NCBI GenBank assembly: GCA_036571765.1
Contig: BROE01000001.1
Coordinates: 3,951,137-4,015,136, forward strand
Direction of reading: 5' to 3'
DNA length: 64,000 nt
Source of the DNA: Plecoglossus altivelis
Lineage: Eukaryota; Chordata; Actinopteri; Osmeriformes; Plecoglossidae
The notes under the pieces: generated by a model
The model's input: the letters and a program-made list of their open reading frames with translations, nothing else
Database searches by the model: none
Told to the model about the DNA's origin: nothing
Shown here: piece by piece, positions 26,485-37,361 of the stretch
Numbering within the stretch: the first letter of the stretch is position 1
How the letters are laid out: every line of letters starts with the position of its first letter
Translations under genes and position numbers: made by a program

Positions 26485-26817
26485 CGAAAGCCCACAGCCA
26501 TTGTACAACAACACAAAGAGCTGCTGAGTGATGGGGCTGGCTCCGTTCCACACACCATGACAGGGCAGAGGCACCATTGCTCACCTGTTTGGTGACGTGG
26601 CGTGGGTGATGTCGATGCGCGGCAGGGGGAAGATGGGCAGGGTGGTCGGCCGGGCCACCGGGTCCTCCTCTGGCGTGGGCCCCCTGTCCCGCTCTGCCTG
26701 TCGCCACGACAACGGGGGAAGCTGCAGGGTGCCGGAGAGACGGCGGCGGCCCCGGCGGAGGTCCACCCCCAGGGTGCTGCCAAGGAAGGCAGGGCCGCCC
26801 AGAGACTCCTTACTCTC
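1975..26817 (-). CDS. pde4b: cAMP-specific 3',5'-cyclic phosphodiesterase 4B, long form (5' end not located)
   Basis: Hydrolyses cAMP to AMP in cytosolic and membrane-tethered signalling complexes. Coding exons on the minus strand, 5' to 3': 26585-26817, 22128-22322, 21984-22020, 21565-21635, 20619-20668, 12409-12521, 6263-6356, 4606-4793, 4386-4484, 3798-3962, 3438-3537, 3136-3290, 2816-2938, 2467-2649, 1975-2340. All phases agree and give 723 residues from the first listed exon (human PDE4B1 is about 736). Domain order: N-terminal QLPPLS segment, UCR1 with the PKA site RRESF, UCR2 (ELDWCLDQLETIQTYRSVSD), then the catalytic domain with metal-binding HNSLHAADV and HDVDHPG and the purine-binding Gln in EKSQVGF. 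The tail has the ERK site PQSPSPP and docking motif FQFELTL. NRNWYQSMIPQSPSPP and SSGLVLH favour PDE4B over A, C and D, as does synteny with LEPROT. The extreme C-terminus is unusually Gly/Asp/Glu-rich. The exon at 26585 begins in phase 0 without an ATG, so a further 5' coding exon must exist. Confidence 0.93.
4274..4303. repeat. CA microsatellite
   Basis: Uninterrupted CA repeat of about 15 units in a PDE4B intron. Confidence 0.95.
4794..6262 (-). other. PDE4B intron between the UCR2-end exon and the linker exon
   Basis: Runs between the coding exons at 6263-6356 and 4606-4793. It contains a long imperfect CA microsatellite (about 5718-5849) and no further exon that I can support. Confidence 0.7.
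5718..5849. repeat. Compound CA/CG microsatellite
   Basis: About 130 bp of CA repeat with interspersed GCATGC, CGCG and ACGC steps, an alternating purine-pyrimidine tract throughout, hence a candidate Z-DNA former. Confidence 0.9.
6623..6670 (-). CDS. pde4b: PDE4B super-short isoform first coding exon (PDE4B5-like)
   Basis: A 48-nt exon encodes MPEANYLLSVSWGYIK and ends in phase 0 at a GTGTGT donor. It joins directly to FKRMLNREL in the exon at 6263-6356. The peptide is the known N-terminus shared by the mammalian super-short isoforms PDE4B5 and PDE4D6, which lack UCR1 and carry a truncated UCR2. With the downstream exons it gives about 506 residues. Its promoter should lie just upstream, at about 6671-7050; I see a CT run there but no clear TATA box. 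The peptide match is essentially exact, so the call is strong. Tissue use is inferred from mammals only. Confidence 0.92.
6671..12408 (-). other. PDE4B intron upstream of the super-short exon
   Basis: A 5.7-kb stretch containing the expected promoter region of the super-short isoform, purine- and pyrimidine-rich blocks (about 7180-7350 and 7680-7870), a CA/CG repeat (about 8042-8097), a tandem duplication of about 32 bp at 8461-8525, and three copies of a GCTAGCCC-containing unit near 10590-10625. I see no additional exon. Confidence 0.6.
8042..8097. repeat. CA/CG microsatellite
   Basis: Imperfect CA repeat with a short GCGCGC block. Confidence 0.9.
17275..17282. promoter_or_regulatory. Perfect CRE octamer in a PDE4B intron
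   Basis: TGACGTCA, the palindromic cAMP-response element, in the intron between UCR1 and UCR2 exons. Confidence 0.5.
18030..18170. repeat. Higher-order CA repeat
   Basis: CA blocks separated by a recurring CCCTCTAC spacer, about five times. Confidence 0.9.
19019..19160. repeat. CT microsatellite
   Basis: CT repeat with CTCAAT and CTCACC interruptions. Confidence 0.9.
19825..19832. promoter_or_regulatory. Perfect CRE octamer in a PDE4B intron
   Basis: Second TGACGTCA in the same intron, about 0.8 kb upstream (in the minus-strand sense it precedes the intron's interior) from the exon at 20619. See findings. Confidence 0.5.
21646..21830. repeat. AG/ACAG compound microsatellite
   Basis: About 185 bp of AGAG and ACAG units immediately next to the PDE4B exon at 21565-21635, in its upstream intron. 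Confidence 0.9.
21834..21885. mobile_element. Possible LINE (L2-like) 3'-end fragment
   Basis: Contains TTGATTGATCCCTGGGGGAA followed by GTTACAGCAGC, resembling the common teleost L2-type tail that includes TTATTGATCCC and GTTACAGCAGC. Only about 50 bp is recognisable. Confidence 0.35.
23818..24025 (+). repeat. Left arm of a perfect 208-bp inverted repeat
   Basis: Identical over 208 bp to the reverse complement of 26868-27075. The inner edge runs into a CT-rich tract. It carries an open frame beginning MYFLLKLVDTIRCMLNAQSF that I do not recognise. Confidence 0.97.
24636..24727 (-). CDS. pde4b: Probable alternative first coding exon of a PDE4B long isoform
   Basis: An ATG at 24727 opens a 30-codon frame beginning MFRRSPRGHRG, continuing through FDFSDEVIRKAHLSSH and ending in phase 2 at a GTGACT donor. 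The UCR1 exon at 22128-22322 needs exactly one base to complete a codon, so the join reads ...SSH-S-FDVENG without a break and yields about 676 residues. FSDE followed by basic residues just before the UCR1 start resembles the PDE4A10 N-terminus, which suggests an old, shared PDE4 5' exon. I do not recognise an annotated PDE4B isoform with this sequence. The surrounding 5' sequence is a GA/CT repeat, so the transcription start cannot be placed. Confidence 0.6.
24896..24965. repeat. CT microsatellite
   Basis: Uninterrupted CT stretch preceded by CCCTCTCT units. Confidence 0.9.
25325..25432 (-). mobile_element. tRNA-derived SINE
   Basis: Read on the minus strand: box A-like TTAGCTCCATGGTTAGAGC, box B-like GGTTCAAATCTC, then a tail TTTGGATCAAAGCATCTGCT ending AAATAAAT. 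The tail is widespread in teleost SINEs and their partner LINEs. It lies in a PDE4B intron. Confidence 0.75.
25683..25757. repeat. 24-bp tandem repeat, three units
   Basis: Unit approximately ACATACACACAGCACAGTAA plus ATAT, the third copy diverged. Confidence 0.85.
26375..26487. repeat. GA microsatellite
   Basis: GA repeat with occasional ACAG steps, about 100 bp downstream (minus strand) of the PDE4B exon at 26585. Confidence 0.9.
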
Positions 26818-26867
26818 CTGGAGGAAGAGGAGAGAATGGAGGGAGGAGGAGGAGGAGGAGGAGGAGT

Positions 26868-27075
26868 AAAGGTTGACGGGAATTTCATTTCAATGTCGTC
26901 GCTGAAGGATTGGGCATTTAACATGCATCTGATCGTGTCCACCAGTTTCAGGAGGAAATACATTATTTATTATATTATATTCCAACTGCTTTCATGGTTA
27001 ATAAGTGAGTTATGGAAAAGTTTTCCCGGGGATTTTTTAAAAGATGTTTGTTTACCTTTCAGGAACTAGGAAAGG
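26868..27075 (-). repeat. Right arm of a perfect 208-bp inverted repeat
   Basis: Reverse complement of 23818-24025 without a mismatch. Its inner edge abuts the pyrimidine tract leading into the PDE4B exon acceptor at 26817. The bases just outside the two arms show no obvious target-site duplication. Confidence 0.97.
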
Positions 27076-29732
27076 TATAATACTGTACAGGGATTCCAGT
27101 TTGAACTCTTTTCTTGAACAGAATCTCCAAGGCCTCTAGGGGGCAGTCTAGGCTTCCATGTTAGACCAGGTGTCTTTTCATAGTCATATAAAAGTAATTT
27201 AACAGACTGGATGCTTCAAAGATGTTTTTTAACAATCCATCTTCAGCATTCGAAACATTATCACCAAAGCAACAAATTCAAATCCCTTATCAAAACCGGA
27301 CACATTCTACTTCACATTTCCATTTAGACTGAACGTAATTAACGGTTAAATCAACGGCCTTTCCGAGCGGCCCAAGTGGACGTGATGGCTGACAGGTTGA
27401 TGGGGCAGGAGGCAGCGTCAGCAGGTTGTTTTACAGCTCCTGGGTCAACGCCGTGACCCAAGACAGCTTCCTAGGAGCCTCCTCCCGAAGCCTGGCAGTA
27501 AAACGAGCGCCTCTCGGAAGCAGCGGCCGCCTGACAGACAGCGGACATACGTCAACCCTGGGAATTACAGCCACGCCCACCCAGTGGCGATGAGGCACGG
27601 GCACTTGGCAAATGAGACGGAGAGGAGGTGTGTGTGTGGGGCGGGGGGGGGAGGGGGGAGGAGGGTGAGGCAGGATGCTCAGGGAATCCCTAGAATACAG
27701 TCTTTGGGAGAGAGGTGTTCAATTATATGTGCTTGCGGGAGTGAGATTCATCCAGTCTCAGAGTCTTGCTTGGGTGGAAAGAGCGACAGTAAGATCAAAG
27801 GGTGGAGAGGGGGCGAGAGAAAGAGACTCGCAGTCAGAGGGAGGGGAGGGGCAACAGAGAGATGAGGAGACAGCCAGATGAAAGGATGGAGAGGGGGTGG
27901 GAGAAGAGAGGGATAGAGAGAGAGAAATAAGAGAGAAAGATTGGAAGAGAGGGTGGAAGGTGATGTGTGGGACAGAGATGGAGAGAAAGAGAGGGGGTTG
28001 GAGTGAGAGAGGGTTGGAGTGAGAGAGAGAGAGAGAGAGAGAGAGTTGTGTGTTGAGCGAGAGAGAGAGCGAACCGGAAAGAGACTACTCTAGTCAGCAT
28101 GTACCATTTCTTGTGTAACCCAAACTGAGCTCCCCCGCTGCTCTTCCAGCGGTATTTAACAACCCGCCACAAACGACGAGAGGAAAGTACAACACAGGCG
28201 AAACGACACAGGACACTGCTCTTGAACGAAGCCCCTACAGTCTCCATCCTTCGTCTTCCTTTGAGGGACAACAGGAATTCGTCACTAATCAGAAATGATG
28301 AGACCGGAGACAACAGCGCGCTGTTGTTGTAGTTATTGTCAAAATGTTGACACACGCCAACACACCCACCACCGCCCGCCGTAGCGCACACACACACCGA
28401 CGCGGGACGGAAATTGCAGTCTTCCGGTCGCAAACTAAAAGTCCCACAGTATCTGAATCAACCAGCTTTAGACAAGAGCTGTGGACCTCGGCTTTGTGGG
28501 AAGACATGATCGCTTTCAATCTTCTCTGGCTTTCCACAGCCCACTCCAGCCCACTGGCCTCAGGCACAAGAGAGAAGAGATATGGGCAGAGCAGAGGATA
28601 AAGAAACACACAAAAGACAGATGGGAACCATGTTTGCTTGAGGTAGGAGGAGGGGGGAGAGGGAAGAGGGGGGGAAAGGAACATGGGGTGCAGTCTTGAA
28701 CAGTGCAGCCCTGGTGTAACTGACTGACAGTAAGCCCGGTTCTGCTGACTCCACGGGTATTTCTAGGAAATATCATTTCCTCTGATTTATCCCTGCTGTC
28801 GTAGAGAAGCGCAGAGGAAGAGGGTGATTAAACTAACTGGCAACAAGCAATTCCTGACTGACCCTGGACAGACGCTATCTCACAGGAACCATAACAAGAC
28901 GTTCCAATGGCAACTTGTCAATAATTACAATATTATCTTTGCATGCGTAGTCTTTCTGGGCCTCTACGACCGTGATAGATGACACGACTTGTAAGACCTT
29001 GTGTAATTCTAAGCAGTCATTGATCGTACGTCTCCGCCCGTGGAATTGAAAAGAGAACGGAAAGAGATCTAGCGATGGGACAAATCTCTCGCGGATCCAA
29101 TTTAGACCACATGGTGGACGTTCTCGTCACCTGTCCTTCTGTTTATCAACGACCTCTTAAGGGCGCAGTTTTTTGGTTAGGCTGTTTTACAGCCCGAGAA
29201 ATGTTCTCGATGAACCAAGACGTCGGTCAGGGTTCCTTCAGATAACTTGTCAAATGAAACGAGGTTTTGAGACGTAGCGCTGCGATTCGACAGTAGAAAC
29301 TGAATTATTGAGACAGATAGTTACCATAAGGTGAAAGGCTGCTGGCATCAATAATTGAAGACTGTATTAAATCTGTATGCCCTAGTGTCAAGGAAAGAGT
29401 CCAGTTAAGACTATAGGACACTGTGTTTTTACGAAAACATCAGGAGTTTCTTTACAGTAGATTGAGGTAAATAATATCAGCCTGTCCTGTTAATCGAACA
29501 TAATCAGATTCCGTGTTAGCTTCTCCCCCCCAAACTAGACAGAATCTCTCCTGTGAAGTTCTCCTGCTATAAACAGATCGTGGTTCCAAGAGCTGGGCCG
29601 GTACTGTAAACCTCCTGGGTAGCAGATAGGGCCAGGGAGCCTGCTGATTAAAAGAGGTCGTGCTGGACAATGTCACAGTAAATGATCCAGCCTGCCTGTC
29701 TTAAACATAGAGATCTGAAGGGAAACAGATGG

Positions 29733-30352
29733 ACCTCCCTCTCTCTCTCCCTTTTCTCGCTCTCTCCCTTTGTATTTCATCATCTGCCTCTCTGCCTCCT
29801 TCTCTCTTCCCCTTAATCTCTCCCTCCCTTTTTTCTCTCTCTCTCCCCCTCCCTCCCTCTCTCTCTTCCCTCCCTCTCTTTCTCCCCTCCTCTCTCTCTC
29901 CCTCCTTCTCTCTACCTCTCTTGCCCCTTTCTCTCTCCCTGCCTCCTCTTTCCCTCTCCCTCTCCCCTCCCTCCTCTCCCCCTCCTCTCCCTCTCTTTCT
30001 CTCTCACTCACTCTCTTTCTCCTTCTCTCTAACTCTCACTTCTCTCCCTCTCTCTCTCTCCCACTCTCTCCACCTCCCTCTCTCCCTCTCTCTCTCCTCC
30101 CTCTCTCTCTCCCACTCTCTCTCCCTCCTCTCTCGCTCTCTCTCTTCCCTCATCCTTCCTCTTCTCTCTCCCACTCTCTCTTCTCCCTCTCTCCCTCTCT
30201 CTCTCCCTCCCTCTCTCCTCCCTCTCTCTCCCCCTCTCTCTCCCACCTCTCTCCCTCCCTCTGCTCCCTCAATCTCTCTCCCTCCCTCTCTACCTCCCTC
30301 TCCCTCCCTCTCTCCCACCCCTCCCTCTCCCCTCCCTCCCTCTCTCCCTCTG
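29733..30352. repeat. 620-bp polypyrimidine tract
   Basis: Almost pure C/T on the plus strand (G/A on the PDE4B sense strand), built of CCCTCTCT-type units. Confidence 0.9.
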
Positions 30353-32480
30353 CAGTCTGCCCGGTCGGGCATCCGTCTGTTGTGTATGGTCATCTGTTCA
30401 TGACTCACCATCTCCAGCACCACCTCACAAGCAGCCCCACTCTATCACTCTCTGGGGAGCCAGGGAAGGTTGAGTTAGCCTCACTAGCCTCCCGAGTACA
30501 AACATTCAAAGGTCATTGGAGGAAGCAGTCGGCGTTCAGTAAAAGGAGGTCTGGGGAATAGAAACCGTCACTCACGTCACTAGGCGTCACCCCCAGCACA
30601 CTTCTGCTCTTCTTCATCCTCGACAGGGTTCTTCAGGCGCTTCCGCTCCCAGCTTCCCTTTGCACACGCTCCTCCTCCTTTGCCTCTCCACGCCGGGCGG
30701 CCTCGCCAGCACACCTCGACACCTGCAGCAGGGAAAGGAGCAACGATGTTCATGTTACATTCTCCGGACAGACATTCCGGTGATGACTGACTCACTGTGG
30801 CGTCCATGCCTGGAGTAACAGCCCATGCCAGGTCGATGGAGGACAGCTCTGTCATTCTAGCCATGATTTCTGCCGGTCATAGGTTTGCCATTCGTTCAGC
30901 TGGATTGATTGTTGTCTAGAGGCCCTGCACAGAGACCCATGTCTCAGCTGTAATGGGACGAATGACTATTGCTGCAGGCTGGCAAGCAGCCAGTCATCAG
31001 GCATCTCCAGGCACCTTAGCAACGGTAACTAATCTATACTTGCCACAACATTATGGATTCCTGATTGACAGGCAAGAAGTTGCGACGGTACATAGACACC
31101 TAACCAGATGGGAAGGGATACAACAGGGGTCCCAATAGGGTATTAGGAATTTGCATACATGAATATTTCAAGAGATGCATTCATTTTCCATTTCAGTAAC
31201 ACATGTGTGCTCTCCAAATGAAACTCAATAAAAACCAACAAAAGTGTATTCACTGTTTGATTCAGGGTATGTGAAAGCAGACCTCCGACACACAACGTTG
31301 ATACCCTCTAGAGCCATCAGACCATTACAGTCATCGAGACCCAAATATGCACAAACCAAATCTCACCATGAATACATTTCACTTTCACTGATGCTTTTCC
31401 TTTCGGCTGCGTAGGAGGAGAACAACCTCAGGCAAAAATGTTTCCAAATACCAGGCTGTCAAGTTCCTCCCCAAAATATGCTTTTCCTGCGTACTATCCC
31501 TCTTCTCCGAAACCAAAAGGTCAGCCAAGAAAGGTCAAGCCAGAGGTCGGGGATTAACATCTGGAGAGGTATCCAATCAGACCCACCGTAAGGGCAACAT
31601 TTACATCGCGTACGTTCAAGTGAGGAAGACGCAGGTCTGGCAAAGGTCAAATCGTGCCAGCGTCTAGACTTCAAGTAGCAGATCTGAAGAGGGCCGTCGT
31701 GCTGCAGTCTCTCGGGGGAGGCGGGAGGAGGGGTGGGAGGAGGGGGGAGATCTTACCCTCTAATCATGCGGAGTGGAAGGCCCTTACAGAAGTCTGTCTG
31801 ACGACGAAGAGAGGTGCAGCGGCGCCACCTGCTCTGATCTGGAGAACACACCGGAGCTCCCTGCTGCTGCGTGATTGGCCGGCCTGGGAGTTCACTAGTT
31901 ATGACATGACCTAAACAGGTCACTCCCCAGTGTGCTCGTGGTGTTTAGGTGAGAACAGCCAACCCGAGTGGCTGAATGTTCACCAGCTCTTCCTTCAACG
32001 CTTGTGTTCTCTTCGGGGGTCAGAATGACCCGAAACTATGTTCACACACGCGCGCCCATAACGAGACGTGTAGATTGTAAGTGCGTGATAAAACTCAATC
32101 TTTCTGATACGTACGCGGCATGGCTGTACATTTCAGTGCCCAAAAGGATAAAGGGCACAAATGGAATGAACTTGCTTTATTTCAGGGTTTACGGTGGGGC
32201 CTTTTTGACCCTTGGGACAGGGGGAGTTGCAGAATACCAAGAGAGCACGAGGGTTAAAGGGTTTTCATCAGGGAAGAATGCAAAAGTGACAAGAAGAAAA
32301 CATTCTTCCTCAGGAGGAATTGACCGACCAGGAAGAGGTCATCATTCGGAGCCTCTTGATCCGGATGGCCTCTCGATGATGGTGTCTGTGGAGGAACGCA
32401 TCGCATGACACCCAGAGTGGAAAGCCTTCACACTTCATTGGGTGTTAGGTTAACGGCAAGTCCAACCATCCATAATCAGT

Positions 32481-32488
32481 TGACGTCA
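32481..32488. promoter_or_regulatory. Perfect CRE octamer upstream of known PDE4B exons
   Basis: TGACGTCA in the interval expected to hold the PDE4B long-form promoter. Confidence 0.4.
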
Positions 32489-33140
32489 TGGATAAAGTTA
32501 ACAGCTAAAAGAACCAAGCTGGTATTAATCAGTGGGGCCGGCGTCCCTGATACGATGACGTACTTTGTAAACATTGTCGATAGCGAGCGATTTCATTCAA
32601 GGGTGCAAATACCCCAGTGTGGTCAAGCAAGGGAAAACCTTCATTCACATTGACAGTTCATTCTTACTTTGGAGCAAGGGAACCCTGAATGACACTACAT
32701 GGGCTTGTAGTTTCCTACCATCTCCATCATTCCTCCTTCCTGTGAAGGGAGGGAGATACCAAGGGGCGCAGAGTACACAACAACATCTGCCCACTGTAGA
32801 AGTTCACTTGACGCCATTTCATAATTCAGCATTCCTGTTATATTTAGCTACGTCTGAGGGATCTCAATCCTCGTTCGAAAGCATGACGCCTTCAACCAGA
32901 CTCAAGCTGACACTTCAAAGGGACACCTGTCATGGCGACGTCCCACTTCTGGCTCTTTGGACACGCCCTGGCTGTAGAGAGAGCCTTTTAACCAGCGATA
33001 GAAGCAAGCAAGATAGATGCGAGGAAGCAGCGAGTCAGACCAGCTCTTCTCAGGCAGATTTCCCAGGCTGTACGCAGCAGGGCTGGGACAGCGAGGAACT
33101 GGAGGGCCGCGGTGACGCACAGCCAGGCTCCTTCACTCGC

Positions 33141-33222
33141 TAACCCATCACACCCAGCGAGGTCCCAGCGGGGGCTGGCGTAACCCATCACACCCAGCGA
33201 GGTCCCAGCGGGGGGCTGGCGT
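33141..33222. repeat. Tandem duplication of about 41 bp
   Basis: Two adjacent copies beginning TAACCCATCACACCCAGCGA, differing by one G in a G run. Confidence 0.9.
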
Positions 33223-36200
33223 AACCTCATCAGCGCGCCGCAAACACGGCGGCCTCGTCACCGAGGTGAAGCCTGACAGCGGAACAGGGAACGGGTGCCA
33301 AGGCAACGGGGGCGAATTTTGCTCTCTCGCCGTGCTGCCGAGCGAGGGGGGGACGAGACGTCATCGAAACGAGGTTTTGAAATCAGCAGGAGTAACGACA
33401 AGCTCCGTAGTGTGCTGTGGTGCCGCGGTGGTCAGACTTATTGAAGATGAATCCTGCGCTGGGAGGAAGGGATCGCTCACTCAGTCGCTCCTCCTGACAT
33501 TTCAGTTTTCTAGTTTCCTTTTCTACGGTTTCAGGTTGATCATGGGTGATGTGAAGCATTTATGTGAAGTGCTCGACAGCATGGCTCGGGACAAAACCAA
33601 ACACACAACAAAGAGAAAAAGGGGTTTTAACCGTGGCATGCTGGGGGAGCGCACGTCCAGTGAAGGCTAAAGTCTAACACAGGGGCCTCCTTTCTAATGC
33701 AGCTCACAACATTCTGAGCTTTCTCTCTGCTTTCCTGTCTCTATGCAAGTCAGAAATACAGGCAAAACAAGTGTTTTTGCAATATCAGGTTTGAGTTCAT
33801 GTCTCTGAAACGCTCAATTCGATTTCTTTTTTAACTATGGGATGAAATACTACGTGGAGTTGCGCGTTGCGATCAAGTTGAAATGTTTTGAAGGTAGATT
33901 TTAGATTGGAGCAAGAAGCAGAATAGGAGGGGGAGTAAACAAGAGCGAGATAAATGAGAAGAGGAAGTTGGTTAACAAACTAATTTCCTTTCTGATGAAA
34001 GCCCGATAGCGTAATGCAGTCAACTGTGTTTACTTAAGAGATGGCATTATGGAGTGTTGGTACTACTGCTGTACTGTACGTACCCACTCAAACACCTAGA
34101 GAGACTGTTTGAGAGCACAAACAACCACATGATGCGGAAGAATCCAATACTAATCTCCCTGGAATGCAGCAAAAAATAGAATTCCAAATTCAAACCATCA
34201 ATTTTATGTTTCTAGTCAAAAAAAGTGCAAAGCTCCTACCTCATTCGCTATCACAAGATGTAGAGTATGCACGATGAAGGCCTGCCATATGAGACCAGCC
34301 AAACAAAGACCACTTCTGTGAAGCCACAACAATAAAAGTCAAGGCATCATGTGCTTACTTACGCCCTTATCAGCTTCAATATTCTTCTGGTCTGACAGAG
34401 GAGGCGTTCAAGAGGACAATAACCTGGGAGAAATTCCCTTTTCAAAACTGCCACGTATTTCTGCAATCGACTTAGTCAGATGTATTATGGTCAGAATGGA
34501 ACTGACGTGCGTTGAGGACAGAGAAGTCTTGTTTTAGTTCAAGGATGAAAGAAAAAAAAAACACGAAAACGGTGATTTGTGATTTTCCATAGTAATCCAC
34601 CCACTGTTGGCACAATAAGTAATCCTTTCTGCAACACAGTTGCAACATAACGTTTGGCCATCCATAGCCACTTCTACCTCCATACCACCAGTCACATGTA
34701 TGTGGTTATTTGTGAATAAATGGAAAACGTAATGGGCGGCATGGTCATTTTGAATCTGCAGCAGGAGCACTAGAGGTTGCGAAAAAGGTTTTTTCCTCTG
34801 ACAGTCATCAAATGGCCTTGATTGAATCTCCCTGCCTCCCACAAACGCACAAAGCGTATCATATTCCCGGTTATCAACTTGTGATGGACTGCAGTTAACC
34901 AGTAATAAGCTGGACACTCTATTCCCTGTTGACCTTCTCGACCAATGACATTTTCTTTTGGGGTGGGGTGGGGGGGGGGGCTAATCAATTTTAATCACAC
35001 AATCATTTGCAGTAGCCCTATCAACCTAAGCAGGGAAACGTGGCTCTCCTCAGCACAGCACTAAGCTAAGGATCACATGTTAATCCCTCTAATGACTGAC
35101 AACTACAAGGGAACCTGAGCGCAAGTCAACCCTAATTAGAACCAAGCATCCTCCATAGAGAAGATGGCGGTGATACGTTCACTGCGATTGGCTGAACCCA
35201 ATAACAAGGCTCATGAACCAAGCCCCGGTCTTGAGAGATGATAGGAGGGCGACGAAGACCCGCAGTCGGAACCCCGTGTCAGAAGAAGAGTTCGCCGTGT
35301 GTCGGAGGCGGAGAGAGAGCATTCTGTAGCAGCTGGGAGATGAGATCACAGCGAAGGCCACACGCAGCTCTGACTGTAGAGCCCGGGCGAGGGCGCTGCC
35401 AACGACGGACTGGCGCCGAGCCACGCGCGGCAGAGCCAACGGTCTGCGACACTGTGGGGACCAAGACACCCCCAAAGTTGTCGGCGTCTACGCCCGTCTT
35501 CTAGCGAGGCGATAAACAGCCGCACGGAGCTCCCAGGCTGTCCGGATGACCCAGCTCCGCTCGTCAGCACACTGACCAACCTACACTAACCAACCTACAC
35601 TGACCCTGTACAACCTGTCTTCACTCTGGCTCAAAAAAGGGAAGTCACGGGGTGATTTACTGCACACTTTTAGTATCTGACTTAGAGTGGCTGGCGTTGA
35701 CCTCTGGAAAGACAAAAACACAAGATGGACGCCTTTATTATCGGATCTATTCGTTACCTGACTCAGTCATCGTTGTGTTCGAATGCTACATGAGCGCCGT
35801 AAATCAGACAGGTGACTAGCAGAGTGTACTGTATTTCAAAGCCCCCTCATACCCTCCAACTAACCACTTATCCCCTGCGTCGAATTCATAAGTCAATTTA
35901 AAGCCCATTTGAGGAACTAGTGATACAAGAACTAGCTGCGTCAGCACAGGAACAATGACCTCGCCCACAAGCACCAGGCTGACGATGGAAGCTTGTCTAA
36001 TGGCTTCAAATTCCTTTGTGAGGTGATTCATGATGACAGGGAACCAGGAAGATGAAAGCGGACAGACCACTCACAGTCCGGGGTCTGACAAGGGCCTGAT
36101 TGGGAAAGGCCCTTGATGACATCCAATCTTCCAACAGGATTCTTCCGCCTATGGTTTCCTCTCTATTCTCCACCTTAAGGAGACGATAGGGTTGGGTTAG

Positions 36201-37361
36201 GCGTGGTACTGTACTCTGGGCATACTGCAGGCTGGAGCCTTATCAAGGTACTGCCCTTTACTTTGACTCTAGAAACATGTCACCACTGTAGAGCACGTCT
36301 GATCATTTGAAAGCAGCACACAATAGAGGCCAGACATCCTACTGGATATCTGAGGACTCAGCCAGGTGTGGATTCTCACTCACATGACAAGTTTTCTGGA
36401 AGTGAAGAGGCCAAACATCAGTCTGGGAGACGTTCTTGGATGTGGTATTTAGCTGTGTGTGAGCAGTGCAGACAGCTATGACAGACAGCATACCTGGATG
36501 CATGGTGAAGTGTACTTGCACATCTCCAAGGCTGGATGGATGGAGCACTAGCCAGATCTGATATGCTATAATTTAATTATTAATGTAGGCATTATGGCAC
36601 TATAGACACTATGATCCTGCTTTAAAATTATTGAAAACCTTGACGTAAGGATTTGTGAATCCATATTATACTTACAAATCTCCTTTTTCAGCAGTGTTAG
36701 CCTTACGCTAATGATCATACCCAATTTTGCCTGCAGCCTGAATTCACTTTTTCGAGTGTCAGTGTGGCCAACAGTACAAATCGCAAATCTTTCATTAAAT
36801 TGCCGGTTTAAACACGATTTGGTATTGGAACATTATCAGCTAATAAGCAACTTCTCTAACTTTAGCCAGTCCACCATTCTTATCGCAGACAACGGGTTTT
36901 AGGGTACACGCGAGCTCTACGCAGAAAAAAAGAACATAATCTATTCTAATGAAACGAAGAACCTAGGAATCATCCTTACAATAGGTGCGGGTGCAGCAAA
37001 CATTTGACGTACAGCATATAGACGTAAGTACAAGTACGTTAATACACGGTTTATCTACTCAGCACCAGCCCGTTAACACAAAATACAATATGGGACATTC
37101 CAACAAACCAAACAAGCATACACTGCAGGACATTATAACAACTCTTACCCGTTAATAATTGCACGTGCACCTGACGAAGCAGATAAAGACGAGATGAGGG
37201 ATGAGACGATAATTCTGTAATGATACAAAGGATGAATGAACACGCTGAGTGTGTTTAGGTGTTCTCTCTGTGCCTGAGTCCTGTATAAGTGTGTTCTCGA
37301 GAGTGCCGCGTGCTTGTTCCTCCCACAACGATTGGCGTACGTACAAGCTCTGTCCCTTTGA

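Larger units (their letters stand above)
22323..26584 (-). other. PDE4B intron carrying the alternative first exon
   Basis: Between the coding exons at 26585 and 22322. It contains the probable alternative first exon (24636-24727), the left arm of the perfect inverted repeat (23818-24025), a CT repeat (about 24896-24965), a tRNA-derived SINE (about 25325-25432), a 24-bp tandem repeat (25683-25757) and a GA repeat (about 26375-26487). Confidence 0.65.

Noticed and set aside
23818..27075. DNA transposon with 208-bp terminal inverted repeats
   Set aside because: No target-site duplication at the outer edges, no transposase, and the interior is host PDE4B exons.
29729..30561. Overlapping ORFs of 224 and 263 residues rich in Ser, Leu and Pro
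   Set aside because: They are translations of the polypyrimidine tract, with no splice logic or domain.
34534..34917. 127-residue minus-strand ORF
   Set aside because: No recognisable domain, no supporting splice context, and composition typical of non-coding sequence.
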